Source of the DNA: LMUY01 sp964247705
GTDB taxonomy: Bacteria; Pseudomonadota; Alphaproteobacteria; Acetobacterales; Acetobacteraceae
Assembly (NCBI GenBank): GCA_964247705.1
Contig: CAXTVQ010000007.1
Span: 1 to 64,000, forward strand
DNA length: 64,000 nucleotides
Direction: 5' to 3'
In this document: in pieces, positions 16,860 through 25,882 of the stretch
Layout of the letters: the number at the start of each line of letters is the position of its first letter
Numbering within the stretch: the first letter of the stretch is position 1
Translations under genes and position numbers: made by a program
Notes under the pieces: model-generated
What the model saw: the letters and a program-made list of their open reading frames with translations, nothing else
What the model was told of the DNA's origin: nothing
The model's database searches: none

Positions 16860-19800
16860 CAAGGTGCCTTCTGCGGCTTCATGCCGACGAGTTCGAGGTA
16901 GTTCTGCACCACGTCCGGCGGCGGGCCGTTGCCGCGGGGGGTGATGCCCACCAGGGCCGGGCGCAGCACCGTCGGCGGGGCGGTGGGGGGCACACGCGCC
17001 TCCAGCACGTAGGCGCCGGCTTTGAGGTCACGTAGCTGGGCCACGCCCTCGCCGACGACGGCGCCGGTGGCGTCCAACAGCCGGGCCGTGGCCTGGTCGG
17101 GCTCGGCGCGCAGGCCGACGCCGATCGTGTCGGCCTTGGCCAGGGTGAAGCTGAAAGCGGCGGTGCCGCCAGGTGCGAGGGCCACGCTTTCGCCAAGGCC
17201 TTCGCCCGTTGGAATCAGCGGTTCCGCCCACACCGACACGCTGCCGCTGAGCGGCCCGTCACTCGGCGAAAAGAACGTCACCGTCACCGGCCCGGCTGCG
17301 ACCGCGCGGTGCAGTTCGGCGCCGGCAGCGAACAATGCCGGCGGCTCGGTTTGGCCACCCTGGGCGAGGCCCGCGTAAACGGGGGCGGTGGTGCTCACGT
17401 GCAGCAGCACCGGTGTGGCCGCGGTGAAGGTCAGCGCCGCGTCGTTGCCGGCCAGCGGCATGCGGACTGGCAGCGAGACGGTGTTGGCGGCCGGCGTCGG
17501 CCAGACGGGGGCGCCGGGCGCCTCCAGCCAGAGGGCAATTGGGCCGGCGCCATGCTGGATCACGGCCCGGCCGTGCCCGGCAACCGGCGCGGCGGTGCCC
17601 GTGCCGACGCTGGTATCGGTCACGGCTGTGAGTTGGGCGTCCCCGGCGGTCATCAATTTGGACCCGGGCGGCGCGTCGAACGCGACGGCGAAGGAGCCGG
17701 CCGCGCCGTAGAAGCGCTTCAGCATCGCACCCGGCTCGAGCGGCGCCGCGGCCGGAGCCGGTTGGATGGCCACGCTGGCCGGCGCAGGCGCAGACCCGGT
17801 GTTGACCAGCAGCAGGTCGGGCCAGGCGCCGTCCACACTTCGGCTGACGGCACCGGCACCGGTCCAGACGGCGAGCGGCGCCGCATCGTGCCAGTCGGCG
17901 AAGGCGGCCAGGCCGGGGGCGAGATCCAGTCGCAGCGTCTTGTCGCCGAGCGGCAAGGTGAGCGGCAGGGCGGCGCCGGGCGGCACCGTCGTTTGCATCG
18001 AGGCGTCCAGGATCCGCTGCGGGAGCAGCTTCACCGTGTCGCGCACAATGCGCAGCCGCATCGCATCCGTGGCAGCGCGAACGCTGACATGGTTGCTGGC
18101 GAGGGCAACGGCACTTGAGGCGGCGATCCCGGAGGCGAGGCCGAGATTGGGCTGGCCGGATCCACTCGCTACTCGCCACACGGCAACCTGGCCGCTCTCG
18201 GCCGGCGGGGCCGACAAGCTGGCGGCAAGGCCGGCAGGAAGCTGCACAACCGTTTCCTGACCCGGCGCGAATGGCAGCTTCGTGACCGCGGCCGTGCCTG
18301 GGTGCGACGCCAGCAGCCATAAATCGTCCCCGGCCGCGACGACGTTGGCGCCTGCACGGTCCAGCGCGTGGCCGGTCCAGCCGCCGGCAAGCAGGTCCGC
18401 GGGCGCGCCGGCGATGCTTGCGATACCGGCGTCCGCAAGCTGCACGTGGGCAACCGCCAGGCTGACGGGCATATCCGGAATGGCCGCGAGCGTGGCGGAG
18501 CCGGGTTGCGGCGGTACGGCGAGCGCGCGGGCAGCCAAGCGGATAGGCTCGGCGCCGCCATCGATCGTCCAGGTCTCGACGCGCCACGCAGCCGGGTCGG
18601 CATCCGCGGGAACGGCGACGACGGGGGACCGTCCCGTGGCCAGCGCCACAGTCTGCCAACCGCCCGTCCCGGCGCGCTCGAGCGTCAGCACCAGCGGTGC
18701 GGTGGAGGATGCGGCGGCGGTGAGCAGGGTGCCGGCGTCGGGTTGGGACAGGGTGAGAACATGCACGCCTCGGCCGGCAAGCTGCGCCGTTTGCGCCGGG
18801 GCCGGTGCGGGTGGCAGGACGGCCGGCAATGCGAGGCGGACCTGCACCGTTGGCCCGGTCTGGTCATTGTCATCGCCGGAGTCGGTGCTTTGCTGCTGCA
18901 CGCTGGCCGGGGATGGCGTGGCAGCCTGGGTCGCCTTCGTCTGCGCTGCTTGGTCGTCCCCATTCGTTTGGTCGCCGTCCTGCGAGTCCGGAACCTGATC
19001 GGTCGAGTCGTCGGCGCTGGACGCAGACGCCCCGCTCGGCAGGTCAGGCGGAGCGGCCGACTGCAGGTCCAGCACGTAGCTTCCGGCCGGAAGCAAGCGG
19101 GAGGCGGCGATGTTCCAGTCGTCGGCCCGGCTGTTGTAGCGGGCGATCACCGCGCCGCCGTCCTCCCGCAGCACGGCCTTGACCGGGATCCCGCCCCAAC
19201 TGGTCAAGCTCACCACCCGAGCGTCGGCCAAGGTGAACGGCAGGCTGGCGGGAAGGGACACGCTGCGCGGCGTATCCGGCTGCAGCGCCGGGCTGCTGAG
19301 GCCGAGCGTGTAGCCCAGCCGGTCGTTGCGGCCCAGGCTGGTGGCGAGCACCTGGTAGTCACCGGCCTCGAGCTGGCCCGTCCACGAGGTGACGATCTTG
19401 GCGACTGTCCCATCCTCGCCGGCGCGGTGCAGCTCCCCAACCATGCCGTCCGCGATCGTGAGGGTGACCTCGGCCGGACCGGCCAGGCTGAACGTCCAGG
19501 TGTCGGGCGTGCGCGTCTGCCCGCCCGCGTCCGGCTCGCGCCAGGTTGCAGACTGCGGCGCTTCGAACGGCAGCGCGTGGGGGCCGTGGCCGGTGATCGC
19601 GACCGGTTTGGCGATGGCGGCAAGGCGCGCCACGACGTCGCGGCCGACCACGTCCGGCGCGACCACCATGCGATAGTGGCCCGGGCGCAAAGCGGTTTCG
19701 GTGCCGTCCAGCACGCCGGGCCGGATGATCGGCCAACCCTCGTCGTCTTCGAGCCGGCCGGCCCACGGCGCGCCCAGGGACAGCACGTCGAGATGGTATC

Positions 19801-22363
19801 GGCCACCCGGCGGCTCGGCGACGTCGATCGGGAAGGCGGCGCCGCTGCCGCCCGGAAGGCTGGCGCGCACGCTGCCGCCAGGCACCAGCGTCGCACCATC
19901 CAGCAAGGGTGCGGGGCTGGCGAGCAGGCCGAGATGGCCGGCCGAATCCACCGCTTTCACGTCCACCCGGTAGTGGCCGGCGCGCAGTGGGGACTGGATG
20001 AGGAAGTTCTGGCCGGGTCCGTTGCCGTCCGCCTGGGCGAGCGAGGGGATGAACGCCGTCGCCATCCGCCCCGTGGTATGAAGGCGGCCCAGCGTCTCCA
20101 CCCGGAACAGCCCGCCGTCCGGCACCGACAACTCGAAGCCGCGCTCCTCGCCGCGCGCAAGGTCCAGGAAGCGCGGCGTGTTGGCCGTGACGGCAGCCAA
20201 CTGGCCAGGCGGCAGCGGGGCAGGGATCGGCGGCGGCGCACGTTGCGTCCGGTGCCACGCGAGGGCGATGGTGCGCGGCCGGTCGGAGACGGGGATGACG
20301 ACGGTGGTGCGCCCGGGTTGTGTGTTGTCCCCTTGGCCCGCAGCGATCGGGCCGGCGCCGAGTTCGGTGACGCTGAGGGTGCCGCCCGGTGCGATCTCCA
20401 CCGGCACCGCGAGGCTACTTCCCGCGGCGACGGTCTGGATCAGCGGTCCTTCCACCAGCCGCACGGGTGCCGCACGGACCACAAGGCCGATCGTGGCGTT
20501 GGACGCGCTGCCCGGGTCGAGGATGAGCGACTGGCCCGGGGACAAGGTCTGCAGCCCGAGTGGCAGCACCGGGTCTGGCGGAAGCGGCGTGGCCAAGGGC
20601 GGCGGCGTGGCGCCGGGCGTGCCCACGATCGCGTCCAGGCTGCCAACCGCACCCGGCTTGGGTTCCAGGGCCAGCATGAAGTAGCCAGGCGGCAGAGCCG
20701 TCCGTGCGCTGCGTCCGCCGCGGATATCGACCCCCGTCGTGCTGAATGCCACGTCCCCGCCGCCGGGTGTCTGGAACAACAGTTCGGTGCGGCCGCGGAC
20801 GTTGAACCGTGCATGATACGCGTTGCCTGGCGTGATCACGGGGGCGTTGCCGCCGACGATGCGAGGCGGGCTGCCGTCGCTTTCCTGGCGCTCCAGCAAG
20901 TACGTGGGCGGAACCTCGTCGCCGCCCATGCCCGTGGTCGCCGCCGAGACCCACCAGGTGCCGGAGCGGTACCAAATCGTCTGCATGGTGGAGTCCACCG
21001 CGCGCAATGTGAAGGCTTGCCCGGCCGCGGCGCGTATCTCGACCCCGTCTGCGCGGCCCGGCGTGACCCCGAGCGAGGCGGTGGGTTCGCGGCTGGTCTT
21101 CTCGATCGCCGCCGTGGCGTCGCCGGCCGCCAGCTCCACGTGGGCCGGGGCCGGCAAGTCGAGGCGGACGGAGCGGGCGAAAGACGGGACGGCGAATGTT
21201 TCGCTGCCGAACGGGCCGACGCTGCCGCCGGCCCAACCTTCGGCCAGATCGTCGCGCAGGCCGCTGCGCAGCAGGAAAGGCTGGTCGGCGCTGTTGTCGG
21301 TCCAGGGTTGCGCCGGGCCGCCATAGGCCACGACAAGGTAGGTGCCGGGTTCGAGCGTGCCGTTCAGGTGCAGGTCGGTCAGCGGGTGGCCGGTCGCCGG
21401 CGTGACGATGCTGGACGCCGGGTCGAGCGCCGTCAGCTCCCGGCCGTCGCGCCAGATACGCAGGTCGGCAAGCGAGCGGCCAGCGGCCTCGATGCGGATA
21501 TTGGGACCGTTGGCGGGCGGGACGAGCAGCCAGTAGGCACGCTGCTCCCCATCCTTCAGCGTGGCGGCGAGCGGCCGGTTGGCGCTGGGCAATGCGGCCG
21601 GAGGTGCGGCGTCGTGGAACGGGGTGACGGTCAGGCGGACGGTCCCCGAGGCGCCCTCGGCGGAAAAGGCGCGGATCTTGTAGGTGCCGATGTCCAGCAA
21701 CCGGTCGAGCCGGCCGTCCTGCGCGCCCGCGGCGCCCGCGAGGTCGGACGGGCCGGTAAGCATGTCGACCAGTTGCAGGGCGGCGCCGGATGGGCTGTGC
21801 GCGGCGATGGTGAAGCGGCCGGGCGACGTCACGTGCAGCAGAGTGTCCGCCTCAGGCGCGGCAGGGAGGCCGGCCGCGTCCAGCGTCGCGGCGGGCGCTG
21901 GCTGGTTGTGGCTTGCATCCGGGATGGCCGGGTCGGGCAGCGGTGGCGTGCTGGCGGGCGGGAGCGGCGCGACATTGGCCGGTGGCGCGTTGGCGGCCGT
22001 ATCGGGACGGGCAGCAGGGGCGGGTTGGGTCGCAGCCGGCGGGGTGAGCGCGGCCAGGCGCGCGGTCAACTGCGTGGAAAGGCAACGCTCGATCGCGGCA
22101 GCCGGGACGTTGCAAGTGGCGTCCCGCGACCGCAGCCATGCCAGCAACTCGGTGCGCAGGGCATCACGCCGATCCGGCTGGCGGGCGAGCGCATCCGCGT
22201 AGGCGACGGCGACCTGGTGATCCAGCGCCAGCAGGGTGGGGGAGGCACAGATGGCGTGTTCGGTGGCGGAGCGGGCGCGGCTGCAATCGATGCCCTGGGC
22301 GCGGCCATGACCCGGCAGGAAAGCAAGGCAGGCGAGCACCACCACGGCCAACCAACTGCGCAT
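16859..22363 (-). CDS. giant exported protein with LprI-like N-terminus and repeated beta modules
   Basis: An 1834-residue protein with a signal peptide ending near GHGRAQG. Residues ~25-105 (IDCSRARSATEHAICASPTL, then LDHQVAVAYADAL) match the LprI/DUF1311 cysteine pattern. An Ala/Pro-rich linker follows, then many beta-rich modules that end in a recurring L-x-x-G-x-Y motif, for example LEPGTYLVVAYGG, LPPGYFMLALEP, LRAGHYRVDVKA, LRPGHYRMVVAP, LEAGDYQVLATS, LPAGSYVLDLQS and LKAGAYVLEARV. This resembles bacterial pre-peptidase (PPC) domains. A Ser/Asp/Gln-rich linker lies near residues 1110-1180. It is the first gene of a pair, its stop overlapping the macroglobulin start, so both are made together and exported. 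The function is unknown; a periplasmic partner or scaffold for the macroglobulin is inferred. Confidence 0.85.
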   Translation of the reverse strand: MRSWLAVVVLACLAFLPGHGRAQGIDCSRARSATEHAICASPTLLALDHQVAVAYADALARQPDRRDALRTELLAWLRSRDATCNVPAAAIERCLSTQLTARLAALTPPAATQPAPAARPDTAANAPPANVAPLPPASTPPLPDPAIPDASHNQPAPAATLDAAGLPAAPEADTLLHVTSPGRFTIAAHSPSGAALQLVDMLTGPSDLAGAAGAQDGRLDRLLDIGTYKIRAFSAEGASGTVRLTVTPFHDAAPPAALPSANRPLAATLKDGEQRAYWLLVPPANGPNIRIEAAGRSLADLRIWRDGRELTALDPASSIVTPATGHPLTDLHLNGTLEPGTYLVVAYGGPAQPWTDNSADQPFLLRSGLRDDLAEGWAGGSVGPFGSETFAVPSFARSVRLDLPAPAHVELAAGDATAAIEKTSREPTASLGVTPGRADGVEIRAAAGQAFTLRAVDSTMQTIWYRSGTWWVSAATTGMGGDEVPPTYLLERQESDGSPPRIVGGNAPVITPGNAYHARFNVRGRTELLFQTPGGGDVAFSTTGVDIRGGRSARTALPPGYFMLALEPKPGAVGSLDAIVGTPGATPPPLATPLPPDPVLPLGLQTLSPGQSLILDPGSASNATIGLVVRAAPVRLVEGPLIQTVAAGSSLAVPVEIAPGGTLSVTELGAGPIAAGQGDNTQPGRTTVVIPVSDRPRTIALAWHRTQRAPPPIPAPLPPGQLAAVTANTPRFLDLARGEERGFELSVPDGGLFRVETLGRLHTTGRMATAFIPSLAQADGNGPGQNFLIQSPLRAGHYRVDVKAVDSAGHLGLLASPAPLLDGATLVPGGSVRASLPGGSGAAFPIDVAEPPGGRYHLDVLSLGAPWAGRLEDDEGWPIIRPGVLDGTETALRPGHYRMVVAPDVVGRDVVARLAAIAKPVAITGHGPHALPFEAPQSATWREPDAGGQTRTPDTWTFSLAGPAEVTLTIADGMVGELHRAGEDGTVAKIVTSWTGQLEAGDYQVLATSLGRNDRLGYTLGLSSPALQPDTPRSVSLPASLPFTLADARVVSLTSWGGIPVKAVLREDGGAVIARYNSRADDWNIAASRLLPAGSYVLDLQSAAPPDLPSGASASSADDSTDQVPDSQDGDQTNGDDQAAQTKATQAATPSPASVQQQSTDSGDDNDQTGPTVQVRLALPAVLPPAPAPAQTAQLAGRGVHVLTLSQPDAGTLLTAAASSTAPLVLTLERAGTGGWQTVALATGRSPVVAVPADADPAAWRVETWTIDGGAEPIRLAARALAVPPQPGSATLAAIPDMPVSLAVAHVQLADAGIASIAGAPADLLAGGWTGHALDRAGANVVAAGDDLWLLASHPGTAAVTKLPFAPGQETVVQLPAGLAASLSAPPAESGQVAVWRVASGSGQPNLGLASGIAASSAVALASNHVSVRAATDAMRLRIVRDTVKLLPQRILDASMQTTVPPGAALPLTLPLGDKTLRLDLAPGLAAFADWHDAAPLAVWTGAGAVSRSVDGAWPDLLLVNTGSAPAPASVAIQPAPAAAPLEPGAMLKRFYGAAGSFAVAFDAPPGSKLMTAGDAQLTAVTDTSVGTGTAAPVAGHGRAVIQHGAGPIALWLEAPGAPVWPTPAANTVSLPVRMPLAGNDAALTFTAATPVLLHVSTTAPVYAGLAQGGQTEPPALFAAGAELHRAVAAGPVTVTFFSPSDGPLSGSVSVWAEPLIPTGEGLGESVALAPGGTAAFSFTLAKADTIGVGLRAEPDQATARLLDATGAVVGEGVAQLRDLKAGAYVLEARVPPTAPPTVLRPALVGITPRGNGPPPDVVQNYLELVGMKPQKAP

Positions 22364-22455
22364 TCATCGCCCCCCGACGACCCGGACCATGCCACGCGCC
22401 CACACGGCGGCAAAGTGATGGTATGCGTTCGGAGTGTAATGTCGGGCGAATTAAG

Positions 22456-23169
22456 ATGGGATTAACGGACGAAGCAGCGCTGGTTCTGTTCAGCGGCGGG
22501 CAGGATAGTGCGACGTGCCTGGCCTGGGCGCTGGAACGGTTCGGCCGGGTGGAGACATTGGGCTACGACTACGGCCAGAGGCATGTCGTGGAGTTGTCGG
22601 TTCGCGGGGCGGTGCTGGACGGGATGCGCGCGCTGAACCCGGCGTGGCGTTCGCGGCTCGGCGAGGACCATGTGCTGCCGTTGGCGACACTGGGGGCGCT
22701 GTCCGAAACGTCGCTCACGCGGGAGCGGGCGATCACGGTGGCGGCGAGCGGCTTGCCCTCGACGTTCGTGCCAGGGCGCAACCTGCTGTTCTTCACGTAT
22801 GCGGCGGCGCTGGGATATCGCCGCGGGTTGCGGCACATCGTCGGCGGAATGTGCGAGACGGACTACTCCGGCTATCCCGACTGCCGCGACGACACGCTGA
22901 AGGCGCTGCAGGTAGCGCTCAGCCTGGGAATGGACCAGCGCGTGGTGCTGCACACGCCGCTGATGTGGCGGGACAAGGCGGCGACGTGGGCGCTTGCAGA
23001 GGCGCTGGGGGGCAAGGCGCTGGTACGGCTGATCGTGGAGGGCACCCATAGCTGCTACATGGGTGACCGGTCGCACCGCCATGACTGGGGATACGGCTGT
23101 GGAACGTGCCCGGCTTGCGAGCTCCGGGCGGCCGGGTGGGACCGGTACGAGCATCCGCAAGCACCGTAG
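22456..23169 (+). CDS. queC: 7-cyano-7-deazaguanine synthase QueC
   Basis: A 237-residue enzyme that converts 7-carboxy-7-deazaguanine to preQ0 with ATP and ammonia, on the path to queuosine. The PP-loop SGGQDS (residues 13-18), the YDYGQRH block, VPGRNLLF and CxTDYSGYPDCR are QueC signatures. The zinc site near the end includes Cys215, Cys218 and Cys221 of GYGCGTCPAC. The ATG at 22456 gives the standard family N-terminus; ATGs further upstream add residues with no family match. It is divergent from the giant-protein gene across 92 bp. No other preQ0 genes are nearby. Confidence 0.95.
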   Translation: MGLTDEAALVLFSGGQDSATCLAWALERFGRVETLGYDYGQRHVVELSVRGAVLDGMRALNPAWRSRLGEDHVLPLATLGALSETSLTRERAITVAASGLPSTFVPGRNLLFFTYAAALGYRRGLRHIVGGMCETDYSGYPDCRDDTLKALQVALSLGMDQRVVLHTPLMWRDKAATWALAEALGGKALVRLIVEGTHSCYMGDRSHRHDWGYGCGTCPACELRAAGWDRYEHPQAP

Positions 23170-23233
23170 CAGCGGTCTGGACCCGTGGTTCGTGTGTTGG
23201 CGCAACCCGGCCCGGATGCCATAAGCGCCCGGC

Positions 23234-23902
23234 ATGCGACTGCTCTACCACCTCCCGCTCTCCCCCTACGCCCGCAAGGTCCGGCTCGTGCTGGCGGAGA
23301 AGAAGCTCGGCTTCGATCTCCGGCTCGAGAAGCCCTGGGATCGCCGGCCGGAATACCTGGAGTTGAATCCGTCCGGCTCGGTGCCGACGCTGGTGGAGGA
23401 GAACGGCCTCGCCGTGCCCGACTCCAACGTCATATGTGAGTACCTGGACGAGGCGTATCCCGACACCCCGCTGATGGGCCACACCCTGGCCGAGCGCGTG
23501 GAGGTGCGGCGCCTGGTCGCCTGGCTGGACGGGAAGTTCTCGCAGGAGGTCACCCGCTGGCTCTACGGCGAGAAGATCATCAAGCGGCTGTCAGCCACCG
23601 GCCAGCCGGATGCGGCCGCACTGCGGGTCGGGTTTCTGAACCTCAAGACCCACCTGCACTATATCGGCTGGCTCGCGGAAAGCCGGAAATGGCTGGCGGG
23701 CAACGCGATGACGGTGGCCGACCTCGCAGCCGCGGCGCACCTGTCCACCCTCGATTTCTGCGGCGACGTGGACTGGTCCGCGGTCCCGGCGGCGCATGAC
23801 TGGTACGCCCGGATCAAGTCCCGCCCGTCTTTCCGGCCGATCCTGGCGGACCGCGTTCCCGGCGTCATGCCACCGGCGCATTACGCGGATTTGGACTTCT
23901 AG
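23234..23902 (+). CDS. fzlA: glutathione S-transferase-family protein, FzlA-like
   Basis: A 222-residue GST fold: N-terminal thioredoxin-like part (LYHLPLSPYARKVRLVLAEK, NPSGSVPTLVEENG, then SNVICEYLDE) and an alpha-helical C-terminal part. The ending RPSFRPILADRVPGVMPPAHYADLDF matches the conserved tail of the alphaproteobacterial FzlA group, GST-like proteins that bind FtsZ and are needed for septum constriction. The symbol is given from memory of that tail; a plain GST remains possible. It lies 64 bp after queC and converges on the receiver gene with a 12-bp gap. Confidence 0.75.
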   Translation: MRLLYHLPLSPYARKVRLVLAEKKLGFDLRLEKPWDRRPEYLELNPSGSVPTLVEENGLAVPDSNVICEYLDEAYPDTPLMGHTLAERVEVRRLVAWLDGKFSQEVTRWLYGEKIIKRLSATGQPDAAALRVGFLNLKTHLHYIGWLAESRKWLAGNAMTVADLAAAAHLSTLDFCGDVDWSAVPAAHDWYARIKSRPSFRPILADRVPGVMPPAHYADLDF

Positions 23903-23914
23903 CGCCCACTCCGG

Positions 23915-24322
23915 TCAGGACGCGGCGAGCATCCGCTTGACCGCCAGGCAGATTTCCGACGGCAGGTAGGGCTTGGCCACGAACATCTCGCGAGAGTGGC
24001 TCTGCTGCGCCGCCATGGTGTCGGGGCGGCCGGTCATGAAGATCACCGGCAGGTCCGGACGGCCCTGCCGCGCGTGCTCGACCAAGGCGAGCCCGTCCAA
24101 AGATCCTGGAAGCTGGATGTCCGTCAGCAGAACCGCGATCTCACCGCCGTCGTCCAGCAACGCGACGGCTTCGTCGCCCGATTCGGCCTCGAGCACCTCA
24201 TAGCCTTCGTCGGCCAGAACCTCGGCAAGGGTCAGGCGGATCAAGAATTCGTCTTCCACGATCATGATGCGAGGGGAATAAGCGGTGGATCGCTCCGTAG
24301 AGCCACTCTTTTCAGGTAACAT
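23915..24322 (-). CDS. single-domain response regulator (receiver only)
   Basis: A 135-residue CheY-like receiver without an output domain. The acidic pair is Glu23-Asp24 (VEDE), the phosphoacceptor is Asp68 (LLTDIQLPG), the switch Thr is Thr97 (FMTGRP) and the lysine is Lys117 (AKPY). An ATG 27 bp upstream (24349) would add nine residues; neither start has a strong ribosome site. No kinase is adjacent. Such receivers often work in phosphorelays or as partners of HWE/hybrid kinases in alphaproteobacteria. It is tail-to-tail with the GST gene. Confidence 0.85.
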   Translation of the reverse strand: MLPEKSGSTERSTAYSPRIMIVEDEFLIRLTLAEVLADEGYEVLEAESGDEAVALLDDGGEIAVLLTDIQLPGSLDGLALVEHARQGRPDLPVIFMTGRPDTMAAQQSHSREMFVAKPYLPSEICLAVKRMLAAS

Positions 24323-24407
24323 GTTTGCCCCAACGCCTGATCGACACATTCGTTTTGCCTGCGATCCCGCTCTTTGTGTTCAGCATCGCCGACACGACAT
24401 CAAGCTC

Positions 24408-24947
24408 ATGCGCGTGATCCTGGTGCCTATCGCACGTCTGGCCGTGGTGCTGGCCGATATCGTTTGGCCCAGCCTGGCCGCGCCCCTCGGCAGGGTGACG
24501 ATGTGGCCGCCGCTCGTGCGGCTGCGTGACCGGGTTGGCCGGTTGCCGCCCGTCGGGGCGCTGCTCCTGTTCATCGTCCCCGAGACGTGCAGCCGGTCGG
24601 GCTGGGTGATCTCGGCCTGGCTGGTCTTGCATGGCGAACCGTGGCGTGCGCTCGCCTGCTACGCCGCAACCAAACTGCTCGCCGTGCTGCTGGCGCTCTG
24701 GGTTTGCTCCGCCAGCCTGCCGGTGTTGTTGCGGGTGCCTTCCTTCGCGCGAATCCATGGCGGCATAGTGCGCAACCGCGAAGCCGCCGCCAATTGGCTA
24801 TACGGGCATGGTGGCGAGCGGCTGGGGGCTGAGATGGCGAGGCACCGTGACGGCCGTCGCCAACCCGGGGTCAGCGCGCAAAGTTCAGCCGCAGACCCGG
24901 CGTCGGCCAGTCCATCCGCGCCAGCTTCCCCGTCCCGGACAGGGTGA
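24408..24947 (+). CDS. small inner-membrane protein of unknown function
   Basis: A 179-residue protein with three or four hydrophobic stretches: near residues 5-20, then VGALLLFIVPETCSRSGWVI, and AATKLLAVLLALWVCSASLPVLL. The pattern 'loop, PxGALLLFxVPE, long hydrophobic hairpin, RVPSFARI' resembles a family of hypothetical membrane proteins in rhizobia and acetic acid bacteria. The hydrophilic tail is Ala/Ser/Pro-rich. Its last 77 bp overlap the convergent lactonase gene, so the true end or the reality of the tail is uncertain. The start at 24408 was chosen because it begins the hydrophobic part. Confidence 0.5.
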   Translation: MRVILVPIARLAVVLADIVWPSLAAPLGRVTMWPPLVRLRDRVGRLPPVGALLLFIVPETCSRSGWVISAWLVLHGEPWRALACYAATKLLAVLLALWVCSASLPVLLRVPSFARIHGGIVRNREAAANWLYGHGGERLGAEMARHRDGRRQPGVSAQSSAADPASASPSAPASPSRTG

Positions 24948-25824
24948 TGTAGGCGGTGCGCTCGCCCGGGCCGCCGAAGCAGATGTTGGTGGGGTAGCGC
25001 TCCGGCATCTTCACCGCCCTCACGACCTCGCCGGACGGCGCGATCTCGGTGATGTACCCCGTCATCAGCGTCGCCACGCAGATATTGCCCTCCGCCGTCA
25101 CCGCCAGGCTGTCGAAGCGCTGGAACCCCGGCAGGCCGCAGATCAACCGGCCGCCATGCGGGGACGGCCAGCCTTGTTTGCGCACCACGCCGGGTGCCGC
25201 GATGTCGAGCGCCCAGAGGCGCGACGTTTCCGTTTCGGCAAAATACAGCACGCTGCCATCGGGCGAGAGGCCGCAGCCGTTCGGCGTCATGATGGGATGC
25301 GCGATCTCCACGATGTGGGAGCCGTCGGGACGGGCGTAGTAGATGCCGCCGAGGTCGCGGTCGCGCGGGCGTGGTTTGCCGAGGTCGGTGAAGTAGAACC
25401 CGCCATCCGTGTCGAAGACGATGTCGTTCGGGCCGCGCAGGGCATGGCCGCCGCATGCGGTGTAGAGCACGGTCGTGGCGCCCGTCGCCGGGTCGATGCG
25501 CTCGATGCGGCCGCCGCCATAGTCGTCGGGCGTGCCGGTCGGGCGCAGGTGGCCGTCCGCCTCGACCCATTGGAACCCGCCATTGTTGCAGCAGTACAGC
25601 GCGCCGTCCGGGCCGACCGCCAGGCCGTTGGGCCCGCCGCCGGGCTCGGCCAGCGTGCTCACGGCGCCGTCCGCCGCCACGCGGGTGATGGCGCCGCGCG
25701 CGATCTCCACCAGGATCACCGAGCCGTCGGCGTAGGCGACGGGCCCCTCGGGGAAGCGCAGCCCCGTGGCCACCATGGTCAGCCCGCCCACCTCGCCCGC
25801 CATGTCGCCCGTCACGTCGTCCAT
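24871..25824 (-). CDS. SMP-30/gluconolactonase-family sugar-lactone hydrolase
   Basis: A 317-residue six-bladed beta-propeller hydrolase. FPEGPVAYADGSVILVEI, GGGPNGLAVGPDGALYCCNNGG, GPNDIVFDTDGGFYFTD and the NGCGLSPDGSVLYFAET block carry the metal-binding Glu, Asn and Asp residues of the SMP-30 family. Members open sugar lactones or similar esters, usually in the cytoplasm. The ATG at 25824 has a GGAAGG ribosome site; longer frames upstream lack support. It is transcribed away from the DUF3060 gene and stands alone. Confidence 0.92.
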   Translation of the reverse strand: MDDVTGDMAGEVGGLTMVATGLRFPEGPVAYADGSVILVEIARGAITRVAADGAVSTLAEPGGGPNGLAVGPDGALYCCNNGGFQWVEADGHLRPTGTPDDYGGGRIERIDPATGATTVLYTACGGHALRGPNDIVFDTDGGFYFTDLGKPRPRDRDLGGIYYARPDGSHIVEIAHPIMTPNGCGLSPDGSVLYFAETETSRLWALDIAAPGVVRKQGWPSPHGGRLICGLPGFQRFDSLAVTAEGNICVATLMTGYITEIAPSGEVVRAVKMPERYPTNICFGGPGERTAYITLSGTGKLARMDWPTPGLRLNFAR

Positions 25825-25882
25825 CACGTATCCTTCCCGCAATTGTTGTTTTCGGCGATAGCTCCAGCCGCAAGGACAGCGC

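Noticed and set aside
18368..22465. 1365-codon plus-strand open frame
   Set aside because: Antisense shadow of the 1834-residue gene, Arg/Gly/Ala-rich, no domain.
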